From Glycine soja (Eukaryota > Streptophyta > Magnoliopsida > Fabales > Fabaceae): a stretch of DNA of 64,000 nucleotides. Positions 1 through 10,097 of the stretch are shown in pieces (the first letter of the stretch is position 1; the number at the start of each line of letters is the position of its first letter). Made by a program: the position numbers and the translations under genes. The notes under the pieces were generated by a model. That model saw only the letters and a list, made by a program, of their open reading frames with translations, had not been told where the DNA came from and searched no databases. The stretch lies in the NCBI RefSeq assembly GCF_004193775.1, contig NC_041019.1, forward strand, positions 40,010,966 through 40,074,965, in the 5' to 3' direction.

Positions 1-1
1 G

Positions 2-2553
2 GCTCAGGGAAGGTGATAATAACACAACCAATTTCCATAAATCTATCAACTTCAGAAGACACTACAATGCAATTCAAGGTATGTTCATTGAAGGCACATG
101 GGTTCAGAACCCAAAATTGATTAAGGATCATGCTGTAAGCTTCTTTTCTGCCAGATTCTTGAGGTAGGAGTTGATTGCCCCATTTTCAGATCTTGATCTT
201 ATGGAGGCTGTGTGGAGTTGCAGTGGAGATAAATGTCCTGGGCCGGATGGCTTCAATTTTAACTTCATCAAAGAGTTTTGGGAGATTTTCAAACCATATT
301 TCAGGAGGTTTGTAGATGAGTTTCATGTCAATGGAAGATTTCCTAAGGGTAGTAATGCATCCTTCTTGGCTTTAATTCCTAAAATCAATCACCCATAGTC
401 TTTTGATGACTATAGGCCCATCTCCCTCATTGGCTGTATGTATAAGATCATTGCTAAATTACTGGCCAATAGGTTAAGAAAATTATTGCCTGGACTCATT
501 GATGAGAGACAAACAACTTTCATAAAGGATAGACACATCCTTCATGGAACTTTGATTCTCAATGAAGCAATAGAGGAAGCTAAAAGAAGTAAGAAACCAT
601 CTTTGGTGTTTAAGGTGGACTTTGCAAAGGCTTATGACTCTGTTTCATGGAACTTTTTGGATTATATGATGGTCAGAATGGGGTTCTGTCCTATATGGAG
701 GAAATGGATCAATGCTTGCAATCAATCAGCTTCTATATCCATTCTCATAAATGGCAGCCCCTCAAATGAATTTGCCCCCACTAGAGGTTTGAGGCAAGGG
801 GACCCCTTAGCCCCTTTCCTTTTCAATATTGCGGCTGAAGGCTTGACTGGCATGATGAGGACAGCTCTATCCAAAGGTCTGTACAATAGTTATTTAGTAG
901 GAAAGCAGAAGGTGCCAATAAACATTCTGCAATACACAGATGATACTGTCTTTGTGGGAGAAGCTTCATGGGATAATGTGTTTGTCATGAAGGCAATGCT
1001 TAGAGGCTTTGAAATGGTATCTAGGTTGAAGATTAATTTTTCCAAGAGCAGTGTGGGGATTTTTGGTGCTGATACCAATTGGGTTCTTGATGCAGCTCAC
1101 TTTCTCAAGTGCAGGCAGATGGAGATTCCCTTTCAGTTCTTGGGGATTCCTCTAGGGGCTAAGTCTTCTAGCTGCTTGGTGTGGGAACCTTTCATTAAAA
1201 AAATTGAATCAAAGCTGTCTAAGTGGAAGCAGAGAGCTCTATCAATGGCAGCGAAGGTCACATTGATAAATTCAGTGTTAACTGCTCTACCAATTTTTTT
1301 ACTGTCTTTTTTTAGAATTCCTCAAAAAGTAGCTCATAAAGTGAGATCCTTAGAAAGGAATTTTCTGTGGGGGGGGGGGGGGCTATCAAGACCTCACCAA
1401 AATCGCCTGGGTGAAATGGAAAGATATCTGCCTTCCAAAGGAGTTGGGGGGTCTTGGGATTAAGGATATCTCTAGTTTTAATGCTGCCTTGTTGGGTAGA
1501 TGGTTATGGGCTTTAGCCTCTACACAAGATCAGCTGTGGGCTAGAATTCTTATCTCAAAATATGGTGGCTGGGCAGATCTTAACAATGGCAGTGATACAC
1601 CTTGGCACTCTCATTGGTGGAAGGATATTCGAAAAGTAAGTAAGCAACCTGAATTTAGCCCTATTCATCAGCATCTGGTTTGGAAGGTAGGGGATGGAAG
1701 CATAGTCAAATTCTGGAAGGATAAATGGCTTGGGGTTGATTCAAACCTTGAGCAGCAGTTTAATCAGTTGTTTCTCATCAGTAAACAGCAGACTAGTTCT
1801 ATCTCCAATATGGGTATCATGTCTCATGGTCATTGGTGCTGGGATTTAAAATGGAGAAGGAACTTATTTGATCATGAACAGGGTGCAGCTGTGGCTTTTA
1901 TGGAAATCATTAGTAACGTTCACATTCAACCTCAAATGAAGGACACCTTGAGATGGACAACTGAACCTTCGGGTTTATACTCAACTAGGTCAGCTTATAG
2001 ATTGATAATCACTGCTAACAGCAATCATCCTCAGGCCAATATATACAAGACAATTTGGAGGCTTAACATCCCTTCAAGAGCTGCGATTTTCGCTTGGAGA
2101 CTTATCAAAAATAGATTACCCACTAGACATAATCTCCTAAGAAGAAATGTCCCCATTCAAGAATAGCATTGCCCCTTATGTGGATCTCATCAAGAGGAAG
2201 CTGGGCATCTATTTTTTCACTGTAAATTGACTAATGGTCTTTGGTGGGAATCAATGAGGTGGAAGCAAGTGGTTGGACCCCTAGCAGCTTCTCCAACAGC
2301 TCATTACACTCAATTCTATGATGGCTTTGGTGCTGGGAAGAATCAAAACAGATGGCACAGATGGTGGATTGCTTTAACAAGCTCAATATGGAAGAATAGG
2401 AATCTCCTCATATTCCAAGGCAAAAGATTTGAAACACCAAAAGTCAAGGAGGATGCTTTATTCCTTTTGTGGTCATGGTTGAAGTCTAGGGACAAAAATT
2501 TCTGCACTTCCTTTAACTATTGGTCGTCTAATCTTGGAGACTTCTTTGCCTAA
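2..2553 (+). pseudogene. LINE ORF2 reverse transcriptase (broken)
   Basis: Encodes the reverse transcriptase that copies LINE RNA at a nicked target. Seen in order: the RT N-terminal part (171-398), RT palm with [10 protein letters not shown] near 625 and the catalytic motif YTDDTVF near 940, the FLGIPLG region, then the zinc-finger-like C-terminal domain with CPLCG near 2170. It is dead as read. An in-frame TAG at 396-398 splits the RT, a run of 14 G at 1369-1382 shifts the frame into the segment starting at 1411, and a TAG at 2164-2166 interrupts the C-terminal domain just before the CPLC motif. The remaining open segments are long, so the copy is not very old. Family assignment is strong; that it is non-functional is read directly from the stops. 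Confidence 0.9.
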
Positions 2554-2642
2554 ATTAGGTTCTCTTGTATTTGTGGGGGGTTTTGTTGTTCTAATCCTGT
2601 AATGGTGGGCGGTTTTAGATGCACTGCATCTATGTAAATCAC

Positions 2643-2665
2643 CAGTAGTACTTTTGGTGCTGCTG
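2643..2665 (+). other. 3' stem-loop of LINE copy A
   Basis: CAGTAGTAC, a five-base loop, then GTGCTGCTG. The arms pair over nine positions with G-T wobbles. The same structure with different bases is found near the 3' end of every LINE copy in this cluster, which suggests it is the RNA signal recognised by the reverse transcriptase. Confidence 0.6.
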
Positions 2666-2717
2666 TGTCCTATTATGATTAATATATAAATTATCTTTTG
2701 CTTTTCAAAAAAAAAAA

Positions 2718-3307
2718 TTTAATGCGGCTTTACTTGGCAAATGGGGGTGGCAGCTGGCTAACAATCAAGACCAGCCTTGGTCTAGAATTTTAATCTCTAA
2801 GTATGGTGGGTGGAAGGAGTTGATTTGTGGTGGAAGGAGGAATTTCACTTCCCAATGGTGGCAGGATTTGAAGAGTATCTTCCAGCAGCATCACAATGAA
2901 TGCTTAACTGATAATTTAAAATAGAGAGTGGGAAGGGGGTCCAGCATCAATTTCTGGAAGCATAAATGGATGGAGGACAACTGTACTCTCCAAGGAAAAT
3001 ATCCCCAGTTATATTTAATAAGTAAACAGCAGAATTCATCAATCAATTATATGGGAGATTTTGTGGAGGGTAGGTGGGAATGGAAGTTATCATGGAGAAG
3101 GACTTCCAAATGCACTTTAATTTCTGGTCAACCAATCTAAAGGATGTTCTTTCTTAGAGGGGATGGGTTTGTATTTTTGTGGGCTATATTCGGTCTCTCC
3201 TAATGGGATGCAGATTGTAATTGTCTTGCTTTTTAACTTTGTATCTTCAGTACACCTAGTACTCAATTTCATATATAATATATTGATTTTTGCTGTGCAA
3301 AAAAAAA
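2718..3307 (+). mobile_element. 5'-truncated, internally deleted L1 LINE (copy B)
   Basis: Begins inside the C-terminal ORF2 region (peptides resembling NAALLGKWGWQLA and RILISKYGGW, matching copy A near 1480-1560) and ends in poly(A) at 3299-3307. An in-frame TAG lies near 2923. After the peptide WKLSWRR (about 3100) the reading jumps straight to sequence that in copy E lies about 630 bases further on, next to the 3' UTR, so an internal piece is missing. The 3' UTR is closely similar to that of copy E. Stem-loop at 3249-3263. Confidence 0.85.
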
Positions 3308-3381
3308 TGTGTCTTTGTAATCTGTAGTACCACTGGTACTTCTAATTATCAATATAAATTATCTTTGCAATTCAAAAAAAA
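3308..3381 (+). mobile_element. LINE 3' tail fragment (copy C)
   Basis: Only the last 70 or so bases of a LINE: the stem-loop AGTACC ACT GGTACT at 3326-3340, then AT-rich sequence and a short A run at 3374-3381. The sequence after the stem-loop resembles copy A (AATATAAATTATCTTT). Confidence 0.7.
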
Positions 3382-3600
3382 TTATTAAACAGAACAGTAC
3401 CACAGGTACTGAAAATAAAAGATACAAGACACAAAAGTGACACCTTCCAAAAAGCAAAACAAACCCAACAATAACCCAGCACAAGGACCCCAATACATAT
3501 AATCAGAAATTTAACCAAAGGCCATCATAAGCACCTTTTGAGGTTCAAAAGGAATGCCATGAAACAGCAAGGAATTCCTAAGCAATCACCAGACCTTTCT
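3382..3600 (-). mobile_element. LINE 3' tail fragment, opposite strand (copy D)
   Basis: On the minus strand this reads as the end of ORF2, a 3' UTR, and the stem-loop (CAGTACC ACA GGTACTG at 3395-3411), running into T-rich sequence shared with copy C. The coding match is short and the left boundary is uncertain. Confidence 0.6.
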
Positions 3601-3893
3601 ATTTCTATTTTTTACACATTTAAAACTCAAACATATAAAATAAAAACTATATAACAAACTAACAAAGATAAAGACAAAAAAAAAGGAAATATAAACTCAC
3701 CTCAGTTGGTGCTGCTGCCCATCATTTCACTTTCACAACAAATAGGAATCATGTACCTGCATGGAAGAAATAATCACACAACACACAATGATCAGAATAA
3801 GCAAATGCATATAATTAAGCATGATACAATATCAATATTCATGGAAGTAACAATGACTTGTCAAAAATTTGGATGAAATTCAATATGTAAATC
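3601..3893. other. No gene seen
   Basis: AT-rich sequence between the LINE debris and a 33-bp tandem repeat. On the minus strand there is an exon-like stretch (acceptor-like ATGCAG near 3758, donor-like GGTGAG near 3700) that could belong to the CACTA element ending at 6130, but no protein match is recognisable. Confidence 0.4.
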
Positions 3894-3942
3894 AAAGCTT
3901 TGTCCCTGAAACCCTCTGTGTAAATCAAAGCTTTGTCCCTGA
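3894..3942. repeat. 33-bp tandem repeat and left target-site copy
   Basis: The 16-mer AAAGCTTTGTCCCTGA occurs at 3894-3909 and 3927-3942, 33 bp apart, and again at 5150-5165 after LINE copy E. The outer arrangement shows that a short tandem repeat existed first and that the LINE inserted into it, duplicating the 16-mer. Confidence 0.85.
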
Positions 3943-5152
3943 GACTGATAAGGTTGCTAGTGAACATACAGCAGATTTAACAGCTGTGTTGGGAAAGGAC
4001 AATATTGACTCATGAATATTTTATCCTTTAACTCTAGAGGGTTGGGTAGTGGTGTCAAGTGGTCAGCCATCAGAAAAATGACCTTGACCAACAATCTTGA
4101 TGTTCTATGTATCCAAGAAACAAAAATCGAAGCCATTGATAGGAGGATATGTCCATATTTATGGGCTGACTATAATGTTGCCTCGGAATATGCCCCTTCA
4201 ATTAATCCCACTCTATTTTTAATAAGCAATCAGCAGACCTCCTCAATTAATTCTATGGGGAATTTTGTGGAAGAGAGATGGGAATGGAAGCTAACATGGA
4301 GAAGGAACTTTTTTTACCATGAAATTGACATGGTAGCTGATTTTATAGCTGACATCGAGTTAGGACACATCAATCACTCCAGCAGGGATTTCCTTTGTTG
4401 GAAGTCTGATCCTAATGGCCTATATTCCATAAAGTCTGCTTACAAAGTGTTGCAGGAGGGTCATGCTAGTGCTATTGAGGATAGGGTTCTTAACATCATG
4501 TGGAGTCTGAAAATTCCCCCAAGAGCTAATGCTTTTTCATGGAGATTATTCAAGAACAAGCTCCCTACTAGGGATAATCTTAGAAGGAGGCAAGTGTCAT
4601 TGCATACATATAGTTGCCCCTTATGTGACCTTGAAGAAGAATCTGTCAATCATCTTTTTTTTTCAACTGTTCCAAGACTAGGAGTCTCTGGTGGGAGCCT
4701 ATGAGATGGGTTAATAGAGTGGGTCCCTTCCCCACTGACCCAAAGAATCATTTTCTGCAATTCTCTCAGTGGAATAGGCCAACCTACACAGTCAAGAAAT
4801 GGGAATTTCTCTGGATAGCTTTGTCAGTGTCCATTTGGCATCACCGAAATGGCATGATTTTCAATAATCAGCCTTTTAATCCATAAAAGGTCATGGATGA
4901 GGCTCTATTCCACACCTGGTCCTGGCTCAAGTGTGTGGAGAAGGGTTTCCAATCGCATTTTAATTTCTGGTCAACTAATCTGAAGGAGGCTTTTCTTAAA
5001 GGGGTTGGGTTTGCTTTGTATGTTGTCCTATCTACCGTTTCTCCCTAGTGGGGTTTAGGCTCTTTTTGCCTTGTATTCCTATCTTATTTTCAGTACACCT
5101 AGTACTGATCTTTATATATAATATATTGATTTTTGCTGTGCAAAAAAAAAAA
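3943..5152 (+). mobile_element. Internally deleted L1 LINE with target-site duplication (copy E)
   Basis: A short LINE with both ends present. It is flanked by the 16-bp duplication AAAGCTTTGTCCCTGA at 3927-3942 and 5150-5165. It starts with a short leader and an ORF2 start codon at 4012, and ends in poly(A) at 5142-5152. Full-length plant L1s are several kilobases, so this 1.2-kb copy has lost most of ORF2. The intact flanks suggest it may have inserted already shortened. Stem-loop at 5092-5106. Confidence 0.9.
4012..4886 (+). pseudogene. LINE ORF2 with endonuclease joined to C-terminal region
   Basis: The first 60 or so residues are the start of the apurinic-type endonuclease domain (NILSFNSRGLGS, then DVLCIQETK). 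At about 4200 the frame passes directly into the C-terminal ORF2 region (TLFLISNQQTSSINSMG), which lies downstream of the RT in copies A and B. The rest of the endonuclease and the entire RT are absent. The zinc-finger-like part follows (CPLCDLEEE near 4615) and the frame breaks near 4660. The deletion junction keeps the reading frame open (4012-4704), giving a chimeric 230-residue frame that cannot act as a retrotransposase. Confidence 0.85.
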
Positions 5153-5165
5153 GCTTTGTCCCTGA

Positions 5166-5770
5166 AACCCTCTATGTAAATTTGACAGCCTCTTGTCTCC
5201 CTTCCTGAAAACCCACTAAAAACTGCCTAACCCCCTTGCTGTTACTCCATAATTTATTCTGCAATAACTGCGTAAGGCAGTTACATATGGTCCTAAATCA
5301 CTACACATTCAGTTACGATTAACCCTTTGTGCCTAACTAGGGTTTCGAAACATCACAACAAAGACACACCATTGAACAATGGATTTTCATCATTAACATA
5401 CAACAGAGACATACCTTCGATGGAAGCGCAGACACGAACTCCACAAACGCGAACTCGACAATGTGGTTGCAGTCACGGAAGCACAGCCCAGTTTGCGACA
5501 AACACGAACTAAGGCAGAAGGAGAACCAACAATAAAGCCCTGGGTTAAAACGATGAACGCCTAATGTTAAAACGACAATGTCTAATGCTAAAACGAAAGG
5601 ACGTACCTCAATGGATAAGTGCCAAAGACGATCTCCATAATGTGGTTGCAGTCACGGAAGCGCAGGCGACTTTGACACAAGGAGAAAGAAGAAGAACGAT
5701 AGGGTTCAAGCGCAAGGAGAAAGAAGAAGAACGATAGGGTTCAAGCGCGGGTTGTGCAATTTCAGAAGTT
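5166..5770. other. Non-coding interior of CACTA end
   Basis: Sequence between the LINE insertion and the CACTA foldback array. It contains two related stretches around 5430-5500 and 5620-5680 sharing ATGTGGTTGCAGTCACGGAA, and a local tandem duplication around 5675-5745 containing AAGAAGAACGATAGGGTTCA. No convincing coding sequence; the open frame at 5327-5512 has no recognisable domain. Confidence 0.45.
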
Positions 5771-6130
5771 TAATTTATAATGATAACAACATCGGTTTTT
5801 TAAAACTAACCGATGTTAACATCAACTACGTAACATCGGTTATAATAAAACCGATGTTAACATCGACTCGATAACATCAGTTTTTACAAAACCGATGTTA
5901 ACAATGGCATACTAACATCGGTTTTTCCAAAACCGATGTTAACTACTCCATAGTAACATCGGTTATTAAAATAACCGATGTTACTATGGAGTAGTTAACA
6001 TCGGTTTTGGAAAAACCGATGTTAACTAAGTCTACTTATTTACAAAAATGCCACCACGCTTTCGTTAACATCGATTTTAGCTATAACCGATGTTAATTAG
6101 GCGATGTAGAAAACTGTTTTTTTAGTAGTG
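5770..6130 (+). mobile_element. Right end of a CACTA (En/Spm-type) transposon
   Basis: The terminus is AAAACTGTTTTTTTAGTAGTG ending at 6130, whose reverse complement begins CACTACTA, the hallmark of CACTA elements. Inward of it lie seven pairs of ACATCGGTT-type and AACCGATGT motifs, a subterminal array of the kind to which CACTA transposases bind in multiple copies. The left end is not seen. Whether the DNA leftward to position 1 belongs to the element is inferred only. Confidence 0.8.
5913..6024. repeat. Perfect 112-bp palindrome
   Basis: Arms of 55 bp at 5913-5967 and 5970-6024 are exact reverse complements with a two-base AA spacer. Each arm contains three ACATCGGTT or AACCGATGT motifs, so it is a duplicated, inverted part of the subterminal array. 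Confidence 0.9.
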
Positions 6131-7698
6131 ATTGTAACACCCCTAGTTATTATTATAATTTCTCTTAATTTATTTGTGAAATTATGAAGTGAAGGAATTA
6201 ATTTAAAATGAATTGTCCAACATCTCTTTTGAAAATAATGAATAATTTTTCCCATTGAAAAAAAAAATATTATCGAAGACCTTTCAAAACGATAAGTCAT
6301 ATTAAGATAATACTCGTTACATGTAAAGTAAGGCGTTCGTCAACATCATATTTTTTAATATGAAATAACTTTTAATTTATAACATACTTTATTTCTATTA
6401 AACCAAATCCAAAACAATAAAAGCTTATTTGCAAATTCTCAATATACCTCGTTAAACAACTACACTATCAATTATAACACAAATTTACATGCTTGAAATT
6501 ATATACTTAATACATCTGAGTCACATACGAAGAATGATAACAACATGAGATTTAAACCTAATCTATCCTCCTTTGTTCGAGAAAAGAATGAGACTCAGAG
6601 CAATAACTCAAAGAAAACCCAATCCTTATATACCTATTTCAAAACTCTTGAGGCACCATCAGTAAATCCTTATTTCTCTCGAACAAGTACAACCACCTCT
6701 TTAGTGCTTGTCATAGCTTTCCCATCCAATCTTCATTGTTGGCATCAAGTCCTTCATCTTTCTCTGAAAAACAAAGAGTGTATGAAGTGAGTCATCTATC
6801 TCCTCTAAAACTGCAAGTAAACAACCTTATGATCACAAAGATACATACTAACCCATATGATGTGGTCCTCTCATGGTCTCACTTGCAATCTTATTCACAT
6901 TTCTAGCAATTTCTTAACTTATCATATTACAGGCCCGCTGCCATTGGAACTTCCAAAACATAGTGGTTTTACACAATTTAAGTTGGATGACTATTGGGAG
7001 TACACCCCTTATCATAGTACAACGATGAAGTTCTCACCAACACAATTATGGCTTGCATTTGTCAGGTTGCTAAGTTGGAATTGTGGAAGTGCAACCACAA
7101 ACTCGGTGCCACACCCCCAAGAAACAACAAGTCAGCAATCTATCCCTCAAGTACCACCCCGTGTGGTCATCTAATCTCTGAGGACTGACTTCTCAACAAC
7201 TTTCCTCACTAGGATTGTCTTAATTTGCCCCTGTGGGATTCTTCAATCACATGTACTTGGTGGTGGTTGGAGAACAAAACTTGAGCTTAAGGCCTCACCT
7301 TTGACTCTTCAACACAAAGATCGAAAATCACCACACTAGGTGATTATTCCAACCCCATCTCTCATCATTAACACTTAACAGTAGAACTTCCCATGTGACT
7401 ACTTTCATGCTTACTTCTTCAACTGGTGTCCATAATTTTCCTTGTGTTCCTCGTGTTGTATGTCATCTCGATGTGCGACGTCATGAATATAACGTATCTA
7501 CCACGACATTAAACCATTCCAAACACCATTAGGGAAAGAGGACTTCTCCTTCTTTCTGTCTAACTAAGACATTAAACCATTCCAAACACATTACAACACA
7601 CAAGCAAATGCCCAAGGCATCCTTACATATTTCGATGAATTGAATCCATGTCTGATCTCAAGTTTTATTAAGTTTTATGCAATCCATTCTCCAAATTT
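6131..7698. other. Unclassified sequence, possible old LTR-type debris
   Basis: Starts with TGTAACACCCC at 6134, a form often seen at plant LTR 5' ends, but no matching partner is in the window. Open frames at 6545-6790 and 6857-7174 have no recognisable domain. It lies between the CACTA end and the truncated gypsy LTR. Confidence 0.35.
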
Positions 7699-8412
7699 TG
7701 AAATATGAAGTTTAATATTCAAATGATCAAAGTTGAAAAAATGCACACACATGGCCTCTATTTATAGCCTAAGTGTCACACAAAATTGGAGGGAAATTTG
7801 AATTTCAATTCAAATTTCACTTGAATTTGAAATTCAATTTGTGGAGCCAAAATTTCACTAATTATGATTAGTGAATTTTAGATATGGTTCAGCCCACTAA
7901 TTTAAGATCAAGTCCAAGATTCTCCACTAAGTGTGCTTAGGTGTCATGAGGCATGTAAAGCATGAAGGACATGCACAAAGTGTGACTATATGATGTGACA
8001 ATAGGGTGTAGCAAGCAAATGCTCACCTCCCCCTCTAAAATTTAATTGGATTGGGCTTCTCCCAATTCAATTAAATTTATTTCAACCCACACACATCAAA
8101 TATTCACTTAATGCATGTGAAATTACAAAACTACCCCTAATACAAAAAACTAGTCTAGGTGCCCTAAAATACAAGGGCTGAAAAATCCTACATTTCTAGG
8201 GTACCTTACCTATATTATGGAACCCTAAATACAAGGCCCAAAAATAATGAAACTGTAATCTAATATGTACAAAGATAAGCGGGCTCATACTTAGCCCATG
8301 GGCCCAAAATCTACCCTAAGGCTCATGAGAATCCTAGGGCCTTCTCTTGCATCTCTGACCCAATCTTTTTGGAGTCTTCTATCCAATGCCCTTGTGGGGT
8401 AGGATTGCATCA
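7699..8412 (-). repeat. 3' LTR of element 1 (truncated)
   Basis: Closely matches 12253-12979. On the minus strand it begins TGATGCAATCC. The distal 250 bp present in the other LTR (12006-12252) are absent, so the break at 7699 is a deletion or rearrangement boundary rather than a natural end. Confidence 0.9.
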
Positions 8413-8427
8413 TTCCATCCCCCTTGA
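8413..8427 (-). promoter_or_regulatory. Polypurine tract of element 1
   Basis: On the minus strand a purine-rich CAAGGGGGATGGAA lies directly before the LTR start TGATGC, the expected site for plus-strand DNA priming. Confidence 0.75.
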
Positions 8428-9065
8428 AAAGGATTTGACCTCAAATCCCGAGGTTCTTGAAACTTTGGGCTTTTTTCCGCAACACCTGTAAAAAGAACAA
8501 AAACATATGTATTAGTGGCGGTGTTTAGTATGTTGAAGTAAGGTAAGGTCTGAAAACCCATTTCCTGGGCATCTTCCCATGAAGGAACATGGTTCCTCAC
8601 CAACTCAATGAGTGGTGCTACAAGTATAAAAATATATGGGACAAACCTTTTGTAAAAGTTTGTTAAGTCATGGAAGCCCCAAATTTTTCTTATACTTGGT
8701 GGAGTGGGCCACTCAGGAATGACTTTTATTCTCTTAGGGTTCATGGGATCCCCTTGATCACTATTTAAAAAATTAAGAAAAGTAATGCAATAAAACATAC
8801 CTTTTTCTGTATTTTCATGTTGATTATTCCTACCAAAAAGTATGACAAACCTAAGGTGTCCCGTATAAGTACCTAAGTTTGTAATGAAACTAAAAATAAG
8901 AACAAACTTACCTAATGAGTCCCTATGTACACAAATCATGAAGATGTTGGGTGCACGAGTGATTTTACAAAAGAGGGTTGCACCACTTAAAACATTCATC
9001 ATACCACCTATTTTAGGGATTTGATGCCTAATAATACCTATTTTTTGGGCACCAACAAAGCACAA
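8413..9065 (-). pseudogene. Gypsy pol remnant (end of RT region)
   Basis: The minus-strand frame matches the C-terminal part of Ty3/gypsy RT. Seen are LRFVILFGRNNQ, KVIPEWPTPPSIRKIWGFHD and FYKRFVPYIFILVAPLIELV, the usual region linking RT to RNase H. It then shows the pattern DLRSNPFQGGWND close to the LTR, a motif I associate with the end of such polyproteins. The YxDD-bearing part, protease, RNase H and integrase are not present. It is degenerate, with insertions relative to the family. Confidence 0.8.
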
Positions 9066-9108
9066 GGATTTAAGCTCTTGTGAACATAACCCTCATCCAA
9101 CAACTCCT

Positions 9109-10097
9109 TTACTTGAGGAATAAACTCAAGCCTAAGAGGTGTGGCAATGCTAACAAGTGTCTTTTTACAAAGGAGAAAATGTGGAGGTTGTCTAAGAGGG
9201 TAAGTTTCTTTAATATTTGTCTTTTTTCAAAATGACTTTCCTTCTTAGCTAACCTCTTGGAGGAGACACTTACCTCCTTGCACTCCTCCTTAACCATTAA
9301 AGGTTGTCCTTCTTCTTGGGGGTAGATTTCTTCACTAGATTCTTCCCCTTTTGCTTCTTCACTTTCACTCGAAGAAGGTGAAGTAGTAACCTCATCTTGG
9401 CTACTATAAATGTCTTGGCCTCTCATAATCATGGTTTTCTTGGTGGGGCATTGAGAAGTAATGTGTCCTCTTCCAAGACATTTAAAGCACTTCATAGAGC
9501 TAGTCTTCTCTTGCATACTAGCCTTAAGGGGTTGCTTTTCTATTGTCTTCCCCTTATCATCTTTGGGCTTAGAAGGTGTCACCCCTAAGATGCCTTGACC
9601 TTGGTCTTTCTTTGGATAAGAGTGAGAGCCATAAAATTTTGAAGTAGACTTCCTTTTAAGTTGTTGCTTTACCCTTATTTCCCAATCTAAGTTAGCCTCT
9701 ACATTGTCCTTCCCATGGAAGTATGGGAGGTTAATGTTGGCCTCTTGAGGCTTTCTTTCCTTTTCTCTCCCATGGCAGTGAGGTCTAAGATGTGACCTAT
9801 GCCTTCCTTCATAATAGTCACGAAGTTCTTCACTTAGGCTCTTGCAAGAGTTATGACTACTAGAGGAGGCATGTTTTTCTTTTCTTAACTCTTTTAGTAT
9901 TTTCCTTCTTTCTTATTCCCTTATTTTCTCTTTTTCATCTTGACTTATGTCTTCCACTCTTTTTTTTTCCATTTTCTTTTCTCTCTTGTTTTTCTTTCCA
10001 CAACTTAAGGGATCTCAACTCATCTAATATCTTATACAAGGGATCCTTAGGAGTAGAACCCTCACCATTAACACTAGATGAAGAATGAAGACTCATG
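9109..10097 (-). pseudogene. Gypsy gag with CCHC zinc knuckle (element 1)
   Basis: On the minus strand the likely start codon is at 10097-10095 (frame beginning MSLHSSSS). It continues through a charged coil-forming segment, a NINLPYFHGKDNVEANLDWE-type gag segment near 9700, and the knuckle CFKCLGRGHITSQC near 9460-9500, the nucleic-acid-binding part of the capsid protein. The frame 9582-9109 is open, but earlier parts need frame changes (for example a stop near 9915), so the gene is broken. It ends where pol is deleted. Confidence 0.8.

Larger units (their letters stand above)
1..2717 (+). mobile_element. L1-type LINE, cut by window start (copy A)
   Basis: The 3' part of a non-LTR retrotransposon. 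It contains the ORF2 reverse transcriptase, then the C-terminal zinc-finger-like region typical of plant L1 LINEs, then a 3' UTR from about 2554 and a poly(A) tail at 2707-2717. The 5' end lies outside the window, so target-site duplications cannot be checked. The 3' UTR carries a stem-loop at 2643-2665. The next LINE fragment follows directly after the tail, so this is part of a pile of LINE insertions. Confidence 0.93.

Noticed and set aside
5779..6095. Repeated ACATCGGTT motifs as CRISPR or satellite
   Set aside because: Motifs alternate in direction and lie next to a CACTA terminus, so they are a transposon subterminal array.
9397..9588. Plus-strand 63-codon frame
   Set aside because: Shadow of the gag zinc-knuckle frame on the opposite strand.
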